Source: CAVZYN01 sp963779515 (GTDB lineage Bacteria > Pseudomonadota > Alphaproteobacteria > Rhizobiales > Hyphomicrobiaceae). Taken from it: a stretch of DNA of 64,000 nt. Positions 26,124 to 35,092 of this stretch are shown here, one piece after another (within the stretch, counting starts at the first letter, position 1; every line of letters starts with the position of its first letter). The position numbers were made by a program, and so were the translations under genes. Where the stretch lies: NCBI GenBank assembly GCA_963779515.1, contig CAVZYN010000001.1:124001-188000 (forward strand), given 5' to 3'. The notes under the pieces were generated by a model that saw only the letters and a program-made list of their open reading frames with translations, was not told where the DNA came from and searched no databases.

Positions 26124-27098
26124 ATGTCGAAGCCGCACCTCTTGATGACCGGCCCCATGATGCCGGCGATCGCCGATCCGCTCGAGGCCGCGTTCACGGT
26201 CCACCATCTCGATCAGGTGCCCGACGCCGAGGCATTGCTGAAGGCTCAGGCCGGGACAATCGAGGCCATCTGCACGGGCGGCCACACCGGCGTCAAAACC
26301 GATGCCGCCATGATCGGACGGTTTCCGAAGCTCAGGGTCATCGCGAACTTCGGCGTTGGTTACGATTCGATCGATACCGTGAGCGCCGCCAAGCGCGGCA
26401 TCATCGTCACCAACACGCCCGACGTGCTGACCGAAGAGGTCGCCGATACGGCCATTGGGCTGATGCTCATGACGGTGCGCGAACTCGACAAGGCCGAGCA
26501 CTGGCTGCGTGACGGCAACTGGGCCAAGCACGGCGACTATCGCCTGACGCCCGGCTCGCTGCGCGACCGCACGCTCGGCATGGTCGGCATGGGCCGCATC
26601 GGCCAGGCGATCGCAACGCGCGCCGCTGCGTTCGGCATGCCGATCGCTTATTTCAGCCGCTCGAAAAAGCAGGGCGTGCCGTATCCCTACTACAGCGATC
26701 TGATCGAGATGGCGAAGAACGTCGACATCCTGATGATCATCACGCCGGGCGGACCTTCGACCAAGAACATGATCAACGCCGATGTGCTGAAGGCGCTAGG
26801 TCCGCAAGGTGTCGTGATCAACATGGCGCGTGGGTCTGTGATTGACGAGGCCGCGCTGATTGCCGCCTTGAAAAGTAAGACGATCATGTCGGCCGGTTTG
26901 GATGTGTTCGCCAGCGAACCGAACTTCAATCAGGAGCTTCTGAAGCTCGGCAACTTGACCATGCTGCCGCACGTCGGCTCGGCCTCGGTTCACACGCGCG
27001 ATTTGATGGGCAAGATGGTGGCGGATAACTTGCTGGCCTATCTCCACCGCAAGCCACCGCTCGCTCCCGTTGTCGAGACACCCTTCAAGGGCTGGTGA
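26124..27098 (+). CDS. D-isomer 2-hydroxyacid dehydrogenase
   Basis: 324 aa. The NAD-binding site is LGMVGMGRIGQAIATRAAAFG (about 152-172). Active-site residues are in INMARGSVIDEAAL (Arg), DVFASEPN (Glu), and LPHVGSAS (His). This is the glyoxylate/hydroxypyruvate reductase type. It could reduce glyoxylate or hydroxypyruvate; the exact substrate cannot be told from sequence. It ends two bases before the convergent Cys-cluster gene. Confidence 0.88.
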   Translation: MSKPHLLMTGPMMPAIADPLEAAFTVHHLDQVPDAEALLKAQAGTIEAICTGGHTGVKTDAAMIGRFPKLRVIANFGVGYDSIDTVSAAKRGIIVTNTPDVLTEEVADTAIGLMLMTVRELDKAEHWLRDGNWAKHGDYRLTPGSLRDRTLGMVGMGRIGQAIATRAAAFGMPIAYFSRSKKQGVPYPYYSDLIEMAKNVDILMIITPGGPSTKNMINADVLKALGPQGVVINMARGSVIDEAALIAALKSKTIMSAGLDVFASEPNFNQELLKLGNLTMLPHVGSASVHTRDLMGKMVADNLLAYLHRKPPLAPVVETPFKGW

Positions 27099-27100
27099 AG

Positions 27101-27490
27101 TCAGCGCCACTCGCCGCTATCGGTGCGGGCGACCCACTTCTTGTCGCCCTGCTGTTCGCGCTCGAAGGATAGGAAATCGTAGTAGCCGCAGCGCCGCTGC
27201 GCCGGGTAATCGCGGCACGTCTTCGGTCGCGCGTCATAGATCGTGCATTGGCGCTTCTTGGTGTCGAAGAACCGGCAGATGCGGCCAAAGTGCTGGTCGG
27301 GCTTGCGGCGCATGACGCGCTTGCGCTTGCCTTCGAGGCGCGTGAACCGATTGGTCGCTGCGGCCACAGTGACGTCGAAGTGATCGGCGAGTCGTTTGAT
27401 GTCGCGCTTGCCCAGCTCGATCAGGGGATACGAACAGCAAAAGCCCGGGCACTTCGAGCAGTCGTAGGCCTTGGTTTTCGCTTTTGCCAA
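27101..27490 (-). CDS. YkgJ-family zinc/iron-chelating cysteine-cluster protein
   Basis: 129 aa. The cysteines are arranged as CSKCPGFCCSYP near the N-terminus, then ICRFFDTKKRQCTIYDARPKTCRDYP and CGYYDF. This is the UPF0153/YkgJ signature for metal binding, of unknown role. No ATG is in a suitable place. The TTG at 27490 with a GAGG site just upstream gives a normal N-terminus. Confidence 0.85.
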   Translation of the reverse strand: MAKAKTKAYDCSKCPGFCCSYPLIELGKRDIKRLADHFDVTVAAATNRFTRLEGKRKRVMRRKPDQHFGRICRFFDTKKRQCTIYDARPKTCRDYPAQRRCGYYDFLSFEREQQGDKKWVARTDSGEWR

Positions 27491-27545
27491 GTGGGCCTCG
27501 TTCGCCTATCGCGTGGCAGGTCGCGGCAGTTGTACCTGGAAAAGT

Positions 27546-27631
27546 GGTGCCCCCGGTCCGAGTCGAACGGACACTCCCTTGCAAGAACCAGATTTTGAGT
27601 CTGGCGCGTCTACCGGTTCCGCCACGGGGGC
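27546..27631 (-). tRNA. tRNA-Leu (anticodon CAA)
   Basis: Read on the minus strand, the acceptor arms GCCCCCG and CGGGGGC pair. The anticodon arm is CCAGA-CTCAAAA-TCTGG, giving anticodon CAA. There is a long variable arm (class II) and a T arm with GTTCGACTC. The 3' CCA is encoded at 27546-27548. It decodes TTG leucine codons. It stands alone between two minus-strand genes. Confidence 0.97.
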
Positions 27632-27728
27632 ATGTCGAGGGCCGGCGCCGCGCCGGACCTTCAACTCGCGGGATGCTTAGCGAGTTTGCGGCGGCGATGC
27701 AATCGCGATCGCATCGTCCGATCTGCGG

Positions 27729-27936
27729 CTAACGGCTTTCGTCGAGGGCGCGCGCTTCGCTTGGCAGCATCACCGGGATTCCGTCGCGGATCGGGTAGGC
27801 GAGCCGCGCCTGGCGGCTGATCAGCTCCTGCTTGGCCTCGTCATAGTCGAGCGGGCCTTTGGTCACCGGGCAAACCAGCAATTCAAGCAACCGCCGGTCG
27901 GGCCGCGGTGGCGGTTCTGATGCGCGTCGAGTTCAT
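27729..27936 (-). pseudogene. Trm112-family small protein, broken near its start by a +1 frameshift
   Basis: The body DRRLLELLVCPVTKGPLDYD, then ELISRQARLAYPIRDGIPVM, is a clear Trm112/UPF0434 protein ending at 27729. In that frame an upstream stop is met, with no good start. The neighbouring frame has an ATG at 27936 (MNSTR...). Dropping one base after the fifth codon gives MNSTRSEPPPRPDRRLLELL, the expected form, so one extra base is the simplest explanation. A TTG just before the conserved core is a weaker alternative start. It lies 19 bases downstream of the LON-domain gene. Confidence 0.7.
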
Positions 27937-27955
27937 GGGGTGTCCTTGCCTGCGT

Positions 27956-28639
27956 TCATTGCAGCGTCGAGCCGGTGCCGCCGCTGCTGCCGGCCGCGAG
28001 TTCCATTTGCGCTAGCGCCACGAGGATCTCAGAGCGGGTCTTCAGGTCAGCCGCTTCGAGCAGCGCCTGCTTCTCCTCCGGCGCGTAGGGGCTCATCATC
28101 GCGAGACCATTGACGAGGCTTTCGTTGCTGGCCTGCGCGATGGAGGACCAATCAGCCTTGAGGTTGCGCGCCGCAAGGTAGGCCTTCAGGGTCTCGAGCA
28201 GTCCGTCGCGATCAACGGTATCGTCGGTCTCGTCTTCCACAAAGTCCGGTCTGAACCGGTCGTAGCTGACGGCGCAGACACGGTAGGGTGTCGGCGCCGC
28301 GATTTCCTCGATGATCTCACAGCGGCAGATCCCCGTCAGTGAGACGATCAAGCGCCCATCGTCGAGTTCTTGGAACGCGGTCAACCGGCCGACGCTGGCA
28401 ACGCGCCGGAGCGGGGTCGCCTTGCCGTCCGGCGACTCGCCCGCGCTGGATTGGTCGGGCTGAACGATGCCGACCACGCGCGTCCCGCTCATCACCTCGT
28501 CGAACATCTGCAGATAGCGCGGCTCGAAGATGTTCAGCGGCAACACCGTGCGCGGCAGCAGAATGGCGCCCCTCAATGGAAACACGGGAACGCGCGCGGG
28601 CAGATCCGACGGGCGGCTATATCGTTCGGTCGTTTTCAC
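27956..28639 (-). CDS. LON N-terminal substrate-binding domain protein
   Basis: 227 aa. RVPVFPLRGAILLPRTVLPLNIFEPRYLQM (about 15-44) is the start of a LON substrate-binding domain. There is no ATPase or protease domain. The rest covers GRLTAFQELDDGRLIVSLTG, normal for this stand-alone family. Its role in bacteria is not established. The start is a GTG at 28639. It is followed by the Trm112-like gene and preceded by the CnoX-like gene in the same orientation. Confidence 0.88.
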   Translation of the reverse strand: MKTTERYSRPSDLPARVPVFPLRGAILLPRTVLPLNIFEPRYLQMFDEVMSGTRVVGIVQPDQSSAGESPDGKATPLRRVASVGRLTAFQELDDGRLIVSLTGICRCEIIEEIAAPTPYRVCAVSYDRFRPDFVEDETDDTVDRDGLLETLKAYLAARNLKADWSSIAQASNESLVNGLAMMSPYAPEEKQALLEAADLKTRSEILVALAQMELAAGSSGGTGSTLQ

Positions 28640-28666
28640 GCCTCTGATCTCCGGAGACTGACGCGA

Positions 28667-29596
28667 TCAGGAAAAAAGCACGGACGAGAGCCGGCGGCGG
28701 CCATCGAGCGTCGCTTCGTCTTTAGGACCCCAGGCCTCGAAGAGTTTGACAAGTTGCTGACGTGCCGCCTCCTCGTTCCATTTGCGATCCTTGCGGATCG
28801 ACTCGAGGAGCTGCGTGACGGCGTCGCCCTTCTGGCCGCCCGCGGCAAGCGCGATGGAATAGTCGATGCGAGCCTGATGATCGGCCGGATTGGCATCGAC
28901 CTTGGCTTTCAGAGGCGCCAGATCGGCGACTTTTGGGGCTTGACGCGCAAGCTCGAGTGCCGCGCGAACGCTGGCGACGGCGGCGGCGGTCTGCTTGTTC
29001 GGCGGCACGAGCGCGAGCGTCTGCTCAGCGCGCTCAAGGTCGCCGCTCTGCAGATAGCAGCGGGCTAGACCCGCAAGCGCGCCGATGTTCTGCTGATCCT
29101 CCTGCAGCACCGAGGCGAAGATTTCAGCGGCCGACTGCAGATCGCCTTGATCGAGCGCCTGATTGGCCGCGGTGATGGCCTGCTCGAGGTCGGCGCCGGC
29201 ATCCTCGGCGACCAATCGGTCGATGAAGGTGCGGATTTGGCTCTCGGGGAGCGCGCCGTTGAACATATCGAGCGGCTTGCCGTCGCGGAACGCATAGACC
29301 GTCGGAATCGACTGCACGCGAAGCTGGCCGGCGATCGAGGGATGCTGGTCGATATTCATTTTGACGAGGCGCACTTTGCCGCCATAGCTGCGGACAACCT
29401 TCTCGATGATCGGTGTCAGCTGTTTGCACGGCCCGCACCACTCCGCCCAGAAATCGACCAGCACCAGCGCCGTCTTCGAGGCCTCGACGACGTCCTTCAT
29501 GAAAGCGGCGGTCGTCGTATCCTTGACGATGTCGCCGTCGGCCGACGGCGGCGCGACGGGTGCAGCTGCTGGTGGTTTACGCATTCCAAAGTCCAT
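28667..29596 (-). CDS. cnoX: CnoX/YbbN-like thioredoxin-TPR co-chaperone
   Basis: 309 aa. The thioredoxin domain covers about residues 25-135, with an intact active site WAEWCGPCKQL. Unlike E. coli CnoX, the CxxC is present, as in Caulobacter, so it may act in redox as well as in holding clients. TPR-like helices follow (LEQAITAANQALDQGDLQSA and later). CnoX protects proteins under oxidative stress and passes them to GroEL/DnaK. The start is at the ATG at 29596. Confidence 0.85.
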   Translation of the reverse strand: MDFGMRKPPAAAPVAPPSADGDIVKDTTTAAFMKDVVEASKTALVLVDFWAEWCGPCKQLTPIIEKVVRSYGGKVRLVKMNIDQHPSIAGQLRVQSIPTVYAFRDGKPLDMFNGALPESQIRTFIDRLVAEDAGADLEQAITAANQALDQGDLQSAAEIFASVLQEDQQNIGALAGLARCYLQSGDLERAEQTLALVPPNKQTAAAVASVRAALELARQAPKVADLAPLKAKVDANPADHQARIDYSIALAAGGQKGDAVTQLLESIRKDRKWNEEAARQQLVKLFEAWGPKDEATLDGRRRLSSVLFS

Positions 29597-29643
29597 ATCG
29601 TTCTCCAGTCTCGAGGCGCCGCCCGGTGGGCGCACGTCGGGAA

Positions 29644-30135
29644 TTAGCTCAGCGCAGTGATTTGCGGCTCGTGTCCGCAGGAGCGGATGAAGCGCAGCAG
29701 GTCATCGCGCGGGATGTTCGTCGTCGCGGTGTTGACCAGCGGATGACAGTTGATCGTTTCATACTGCATCAAGGCAGCATCGACCACAACGCTGACGCGG
29801 CGATCGCGGTCGTTGACCAGTGAAAACGCTGTGACGGAGCCGGGCGGCACGCCCAAAACCTCCATCAAGAGATCAGATTTGCCGAAACTCAAGCGGGCGG
29901 CGCCGATCTGCTTATGCAAGGTTTTGAGATCAACGTGGGTGTGACTTTGCGCGATCACCAAGTAGAGCCGGTCCTTGGCGTCCTTCAGAAACAAGTTCTT
30001 GGTGTGCCCGCCAGGGATTTGCGCCGCCAGCGAGGTGCTTTCAGCGACCGTGAAAACGGCCGGGTGATCGATGGTCTTGGTCGCGATGCCGAGTTGGCCG
30101 AGGCGGTGGAAAAGGTCCTCTTTGGTCAGGGGCAT
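29644..30135 (-). CDS. Prolyl-tRNA editing (YbaK/ProX) domain protein
   Basis: 163 aa, a single YbaK/EbsC domain with AESTSLAAQIPGGHTKNLFL, the catalytic Lys region, and LGVPPGSVTAFSLVND. The relatives ProXp-ala and PrdX deacylate mischarged Ala-tRNAPro in trans. The length and lack of other domains fit a free-standing editor. It lies 48 bases upstream of cnoX in the same orientation. Confidence 0.9.
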   Translation of the reverse strand: MPLTKEDLFHRLGQLGIATKTIDHPAVFTVAESTSLAAQIPGGHTKNLFLKDAKDRLYLVIAQSHTHVDLKTLHKQIGAARLSFGKSDLLMEVLGVPPGSVTAFSLVNDRDRRVSVVVDAALMQYETINCHPLVNTATTNIPRDDLLRFIRSCGHEPQITALS

Positions 30136-30302
30136 GGAATGTGTCGGGTCCGCATGAGTGAGGCCTCGATCTAATGGCTCATCCGGGTGGGTGCAATGGC
30201 GGCATGCGGCCTCCAGAAAGTTGCATAACTTGCGCTATTGCCACCTAAAATAGAAAAACGCATAGTACGCTCGCAAAGGTGGCATATTTTGGGGACGCAC
30301 GC

Positions 30303-31186
30303 ATGGGTGTACACCGCTGGGCAGATTTTTCAAAGCCTTGGGAGATCTTTGGTCCCTTGGTCTCGATCAATGACATCCTTGTCGGCCAGGACGACGTTGG
30401 CCTTGATCGGTACGGGCCACGGGAGTGTGACGCACTCGGTAAGGTCGCGGCGTGGGCGGATAGTTTTCTGTCGAAACCTCACGCCGAACTCGGGCGCAAA
30501 GGCGATGTTTGCCCATTTGTGCGTTCATCGGTGGCGAAGGAGCTTTTTCTGACGACGGCGGTTGTCGAGGATCGCGGCGACCGGGCGCTGTCGTGCGGCA
30601 AGCGATGAGCAGGATCCGCGAGGTTTTCGCGGATATGGCGCCGTCGAGCCGCCCGCCCGCGGAGATCACCACCGAGCATCACTACAAGACCATCACGGTG
30701 CTGTTCCCTGCGGTCCGGCCAGAAGATGCGCCTGACGTGATCGATGGGCTGCACCGGGAGCTGAAGCCAGACTACGTCCGGGACGGGTTCATGATCGGGG
30801 AGTTTCATCCCGTGTGTCCATCGCCGGGTCTGCACAATCGGGATTTTCGGCCGCTGCAGGCGCCCGTGCCGATGCTCGTCATTCGCCACATCACGAAATG
30901 GGATGCGCCGTTCATGACGGGCAGCAATGCCTACATCGCCGCCTATCTCGCGCACTTTGGCGATGAGGGCCGGCGGCGGATGGCGGCGCTGGCCGATGCG
31001 AAGAGCACGCTGTTTCCGGCGGATCATAAGGACGCCATTCGCCGCGCCATGGATCAATTTGCAGCCCAGGTCGTGGGACATGTTGCGGGGCAGATGGCGG
31101 ACGAGCGAGCCCATGCAGCGGGAACCGCAAGCCTGACCGCGCGCTCCGCCGGTGTGGCCGGGCGGAGCATGACATCTTCGCCTTAG
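30303..31186 (+). pseudogene. DUF6875-like protein, split by a frameshift near 30580
   Basis: Two overlapping frames together give one protein. The first, from the ATG at 30303 (GGGGA site upstream), has GRKGDVCPFVRSSVAKELF. The second, in another frame, has AVVRQAMSRIREVFADM, YKTITVLFPAVRPEDAPDV, then HPVCPSPGLHNRDFRPL and PVPMLVIRHITKWDAPFM. The join is in the CCGGG run near 30578-30583: one missing G fits. The blocks match the family I recall as DUF6875 (unknown function); this name is tentative. It is convergent with dnaE2. Confidence 0.6.
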
Positions 31187-31206
31187 TTCGGGGCGCGGGG
31201 ACGGGG

Positions 31207-34200
31207 TCAATGGAAATCCCGTGACTTCGGAATGATCCGGGCCTCGCGGGGATGGCGATGTAAGGGCGGCTTTGCGCGTGCCCGCACCGGATCGGGGCCG
31301 CGCGCGGAACCGGGCTCGGGCCGCAGCACTTCGTCGGCGTTGGCAATGGGAACAGGCATCGTCGCGCCGTCGTCGGCAAGTGCTGCCAGCCACGCGCTCT
31401 GGTCCTCGAGACGCTGGGAGACGACATGGATGATGTCCTCGTGCCGCTGGATCGTGCCGTGGATCAAGATGAGCCGCGCGGTCATTACGACTTTGCGATA
31501 GCGTTCGAGCGTCTTTGGCCAGACGACGGCGTTGGCAACGCCGGTCTCGTCCTCGAGCGTCATGAAGACGACACCCTTGGCCGATCCCGGCCGCTGGCGC
31601 ACGAGAATGACACCGGCAACCGCGACGCGATCGCCGTTTTTCAGGCCGCGCAAGTCGGCGCAACTGCGGACGCGGCGGGTGCGGAGATCTTCGCGTAGGA
31701 AGCTCATGGGATGCGCTTTGAGCGACAGCCGCACCGTCTGATAATCGTTGACGACGTGTTCCGAGAGCCGCATCTGCGGCAGTGCAACCTCTGGCTCGGC
31801 GCCGGCGTCCGGCGTCGTGCTCCAATCGAACAGCGGCAGCGGTGTCGCGCCCGTCAAGCCTTTCACCTCCCACAGCGCTTGGCGGCGATCGAGCCCCAGC
31901 GAGCGGAACGTATCGGCTGCGGCGAGCCGTTCGAGCGTCGAAAGTTTTGCGCCCGCCCGGCGCCAAAGATCGCGGACGGTCGTATAGGGGCGGTGCGCGA
32001 TGATTTTCTCGGCGTCGGTCTGCTGCAGGCCATCGATTTGCCTGAGGCCGAGACGAACGGCGGGGCCGCCGTCCGTGCCGCCAGGCTCCAGCGTCGAATC
32101 CCAATCCGAACAATTCACATCCCCCGCGCGCGCCTCGACGCCATGCTCACGCGCGTCACGCACGAGCTGGGCCGGCGCATAAAACCCCATCGGCTGCGCA
32201 TTGAGGATTGCGGCACAGAATGCCGCCGGATAATGGCACTTGAGCCAGGACGAAACGTAGACGAGATGGGCGAAGCTTGCGGCGTGGCTCTCGGGGAAAC
32301 CGTATTCGCCGAAACCTTTGATCTGATTGAAGCAGCGCTGGGCGAACTCGGCGTCGTAGCCGCGCTCTGTCATGCGCGTGACCATTTTCTCTTCGAGCAA
32401 GCCGATGGTGCCGCGGCGTCGGAACGTCGCCATGGATTTTCTGAGTTCGTTGACTTCGGCGTCGGAGAATTTGGCCGCATCCATGGCGATCCGCATCGCC
32501 TGCTCCTGGAACAGCGGCACGCCTTTGGTCTTGCCGAGGATCTGGCGGAGTTCATCGGCGGGCCCATGCTCCGGCGAAGGCGACGGATAGGTCTCGGGCT
32601 CGAGGCCATCGCGGCGGCGCAGATAGGGATGCACCATGTCGCCCTGGATCGGGCCCGGGCGGACGATCGCGACCTCGATGACGAGATCGTAGAAGGTGCG
32701 CGGCTTCAGGCGCGGCAGCATGTTCATCTGCGCGCGGCTCTCGACTTGAAAAACGCCGATGCTGTCGGCCTTGCAAAGCATGTCGTAGACGGCCGGGTCG
32801 TCGCGCGGCACCGTTGCAAGCGACATCGGCCGGTCGTGGTGCGCGGCGAGGAATTCAAACGCGCGGCGGATGCACGAGAGCATGCCGAGCGCGAGCACAT
32901 CGACCTTCATGAGGCCGAGGGCTGCGATGTCGTCCTTGTCCCATTCGATGAAGGTGCGATCCGCCATCGCCGCGTTGCCGACGGGAACCGTTTCGATCAA
33001 GGGGCCGCGGGTCAAGATAAAGCCGCCGACGTGCTGGGAGAGATGACGGGGAAAGCCCGTGAGTTCGTCGGTCAGCGCAAGGACGGCCGCAAGCAAGGGA
33101 TCGCTTGGGTCGAGGCCGGCTTCGCGCACATGCTGTTCCGGCAAGGCGCCGCCGCTGCGTGTGCCCCAGACCATGCCGGCGAGGGCGGCGACGGTGTCTT
33201 GCGAAAGTCCCATTGCCTTGCCGACGTCGCGGACGGCGGAGCGCGCGCGATAGGAGATGACGGTCGCGGCAAGGCCGGCGCGATCGCGGCCGTAGCGCGC
33301 ATAGATGTATTGGATCACCTCTTCGCGCCGCTCATGTTCGAAGTCGACATCGATGTCGGGCGGCTCCCGCCTGGCCTCGCTCATGAAGCGTTCGAATAGG
33401 AGGTCGACCTCGGTCGGGTTCACGGCGGTGACGCCGAGGCAATAGCAAACGACAGAGTTGGCGGCCGAGCCGCGACCCTGACAGAGAATGCCGCGGCTCC
33501 TCGCAAACGCGACGATGTCGTGCACGGTGAGGAAGTAAGGCGCGTAATCGAGCTCCGCGATCAGCGCGAGCTCTTTCTCGATCTGGGCGCGCACCTTATC
33601 GGGAATGCCGTCGGGAAAGCGCCAGCGCGCGCCCTCCCAGGTGAGAGATTTGAGATGTTGCTGCGCGGTTGTTCCCGGCGGCACCGGCTCATCCGGGTAT
33701 TCATAGACGAGTTCGTCGAGAGAAAAGCGGCAAGCGTCCGCGATTTCGATCGTGCGCTTGAGGGCGGCCTCGTGACCGGCGAACAGGCGGTGCATCTCGG
33801 CCGGTGACTTGAGATGGCGCTCGGCATTGGCGGCGAGCATGAGGCCCGCGTCATGAATTGTGCAGCCGGCGCGGACGCACGTCAGCACGTCCTGCAGCGG
33901 GCGCCGGTGCGGCGTGTGATAGAGCACATCACCGGTCGCGACGAGCGGGACGTGCACCTGCCTGGCGACCTCGGCGAGCGCCGCGATCCGCGCGCGATCA
34001 TCGCCACGGAATGTGTGTGAGGCCGCGAGATAGAGGGAGGCCGGCGCGAGCGCGGATTTGATATGCCGAAGTGTCGCCTCGAAGGAGATCCGGCCCTCTC
34101 CCCGTGAAAGAACGGGGAGAGGGGGACGTGCGCGCCAATCCCAATCTCCTGGCGGCAGCGCGATGAAAATCTGCCCCTCGGCGTGTGCTGCGACGTCCTC

Positions 34201-34548
34201 GAGAAAGAGCGTGCAGTGGCCTTTCTCCGCGCGGGCCTGTCCGAGCGAGAGGAGCCGGCAGAGGCGGCCATAGGCGCGCCGGTCGGTCGGGTAGCATAGG
34301 AGGGACGGCGCATCCTGCAGTTCAAGCCGCGCGCCGACGATCAAACGGAGGCCGGCGTCCTTGGCGGCGACGTGCGCGCGCACGACGCCCGCCAGCGTAT
34401 TGCGATCGGCAACGGCAAGAGCGGAAAGGCCGAGCGCTTTCGCCTGCGCAGCAAGCTCATGCGGATGCGATCCTCCGCTGAGAAACGAGAAGTTGGTGAT
34501 CGCCTGCAGCTCGGCGTAGGTGGGCGCACGGATTCCGAATGGAGCCAC
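31207..34548 (-). CDS. dnaE2: Error-prone DNA polymerase DnaE2 (ImuC)
   Basis: 1113 aa. The N-terminal PHP domain opens AELQAITNFSFLSGGSHPHE. The catalytic acidic residues are in PPDIDVDFEHERR (396-408). A C-terminal OB-fold has VAVAGVILVRQRPGSAKGVV. DnaE2 extends from lesions in SOS mutagenesis, with ImuA and ImuB as partners. The start is a GTG at 34548. Residues 142-152 are encoded by a palindromic element (34094-34123) inside the gene, adding about 10-20 residues to the PHP linker while keeping the frame. It is the last gene of the imu operon. Confidence 0.95.
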   Translation of the reverse strand: MAPFGIRAPTYAELQAITNFSFLSGGSHPHELAAQAKALGLSALAVADRNTLAGVVRAHVAAKDAGLRLIVGARLELQDAPSLLCYPTDRRAYGRLCRLLSLGQARAEKGHCTLFLEDVAAHAEGQIFIALPPGDWDWRARPPLPVLSRGEGRISFEATLRHIKSALAPASLYLAASHTFRGDDRARIAALAEVARQVHVPLVATGDVLYHTPHRRPLQDVLTCVRAGCTIHDAGLMLAANAERHLKSPAEMHRLFAGHEAALKRTIEIADACRFSLDELVYEYPDEPVPPGTTAQQHLKSLTWEGARWRFPDGIPDKVRAQIEKELALIAELDYAPYFLTVHDIVAFARSRGILCQGRGSAANSVVCYCLGVTAVNPTEVDLLFERFMSEARREPPDIDVDFEHERREEVIQYIYARYGRDRAGLAATVISYRARSAVRDVGKAMGLSQDTVAALAGMVWGTRSGGALPEQHVREAGLDPSDPLLAAVLALTDELTGFPRHLSQHVGGFILTRGPLIETVPVGNAAMADRTFIEWDKDDIAALGLMKVDVLALGMLSCIRRAFEFLAAHHDRPMSLATVPRDDPAVYDMLCKADSIGVFQVESRAQMNMLPRLKPRTFYDLVIEVAIVRPGPIQGDMVHPYLRRRDGLEPETYPSPSPEHGPADELRQILGKTKGVPLFQEQAMRIAMDAAKFSDAEVNELRKSMATFRRRGTIGLLEEKMVTRMTERGYDAEFAQRCFNQIKGFGEYGFPESHAASFAHLVYVSSWLKCHYPAAFCAAILNAQPMGFYAPAQLVRDAREHGVEARAGDVNCSDWDSTLEPGGTDGGPAVRLGLRQIDGLQQTDAEKIIAHRPYTTVRDLWRRAGAKLSTLERLAAADTFRSLGLDRRQALWEVKGLTGATPLPLFDWSTTPDAGAEPEVALPQMRLSEHVVNDYQTVRLSLKAHPMSFLREDLRTRRVRSCADLRGLKNGDRVAVAGVILVRQRPGSAKGVVFMTLEDETGVANAVVWPKTLERYRKVVMTARLILIHGTIQRHEDIIHVVSQRLEDQSAWLAALADDGATMPVPIANADEVLRPEPGSARGPDPVRARAKPPLHRHPREARIIPKSRDFH
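34094..34123. repeat. Palindromic hairpin element inside dnaE2
   Basis: Perfect 11-bp arms CCCTCTCCCCG (34094-34104) and CGGGGAGAGGG (34113-34123) around an eight-base loop. It resembles the short intergenic palindromes common in Hyphomicrobiales genomes, and a similar hairpin lies at 43829-43854. Here it lies within the coding sequence and is translated in frame. Confidence 0.85.
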
Positions 34549-34567
34549 GGTAGCCTCGCAAAAAAGA

Positions 34568-35077
34568 TCAGAAGATCTTGTTCAGCGTCGCCACGGTGCC
34601 GACCGCAACCGCCAGCATGCCGCCCATGCGCACCGTGAGCTTCAAGCCCATGGCCTCCATATCCTTGCGCAGGAGGTCGATGCCGGAGTTCGTATCCTTC
34701 CTTAAAAGGTCGATGCCAGAGTTCGTATCTTTTCTTAAAAGGTCGATACTGGAGTTCGTATCCTTCCTCAAAAGATCGATGCTGGAGTACGTTTCCTTGC
34801 GCAGGAGAGCGATCTCACCACGTAACTCTTGACCCAGGGTTGCAATCTCGCCACGTAGCTCCCGACCCAAGGTCGCAATCTCACCGCGGAGTCCTGTGCG
34901 GACGTCCCCGATCTCGCGCCGAAGGTCTTCCTTCGTGAGCAGCAGATCGTCCTTGGTTGCGAGATGGTCCATCACGAATTCCTTGAACGCCAAGGCATGC
35001 GCCTCCGCGATCTCCGGTTTTTCGCCTGCTTGCGTCAAGCGCTTGGCGAATGACAGGGTATCAAATCGGATCGTCAT
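34568..35077 (-). CDS. Hendecad coiled-coil membrane-anchored protein (DUF1640-like) in the imu operon
   Basis: 169 aa. Residues 1-60 resemble the helical start of DUF1640/CCDC90-like proteins (FDTLSFAKRLTQAGEKPEIA). Residues 63-139 are seven exact 11-residue repeats, for example LRGEIATLGRE, then TNSSIDLLRKD and TNSGIDLLRKD. A hydrophobic segment (RMGGMLAVAVGTVATL) ends the protein and may anchor it. A strong GGAGGTGAAG site precedes the ATG. It lies 15 bases after imuB and 19 bases before dnaE2, so it is co-transcribed with the SOS mutasome. Such a gene is not part of the standard cassette; its role is unknown. Confidence 0.8.
   Translation of the reverse strand: MTIRFDTLSFAKRLTQAGEKPEIAEAHALAFKEFVMDHLATKDDLLLTKEDLRREIGDVRTGLRGEIATLGRELRGEIATLGQELRGEIALLRKETYSSIDLLRKDTNSSIDLLRKDTNSGIDLLRKDTNSGIDLLRKDMEAMGLKLTVRMGGMLAVAVGTVATLNKIF
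34661..34891. repeat. Seven tandem 33-bp repeats coding the hendecad coiled coil
   Basis: The coding region for residues 63-139 consists of seven 33-bp units. The four at the 3' end of the gene (low coordinates) are close in sequence, suggesting recent duplication; the three LRGEIA-type units are more divergent. Copy number could vary between strains. Confidence 0.85.
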
Positions 35078-35092
35078 CTTCACCTCCATTCG

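Noticed and set aside
31711..33399. A 562-codon plus-strand frame inside dnaE2
   Set aside because: It is antisense to conserved polymerase motifs and has no recognisable features.
34661..34891. Possible CRISPR array because of regular 33-bp units
   Set aside because: The units are directly adjacent with no unique spacers and code for a coiled coil in frame; there are no cas genes.
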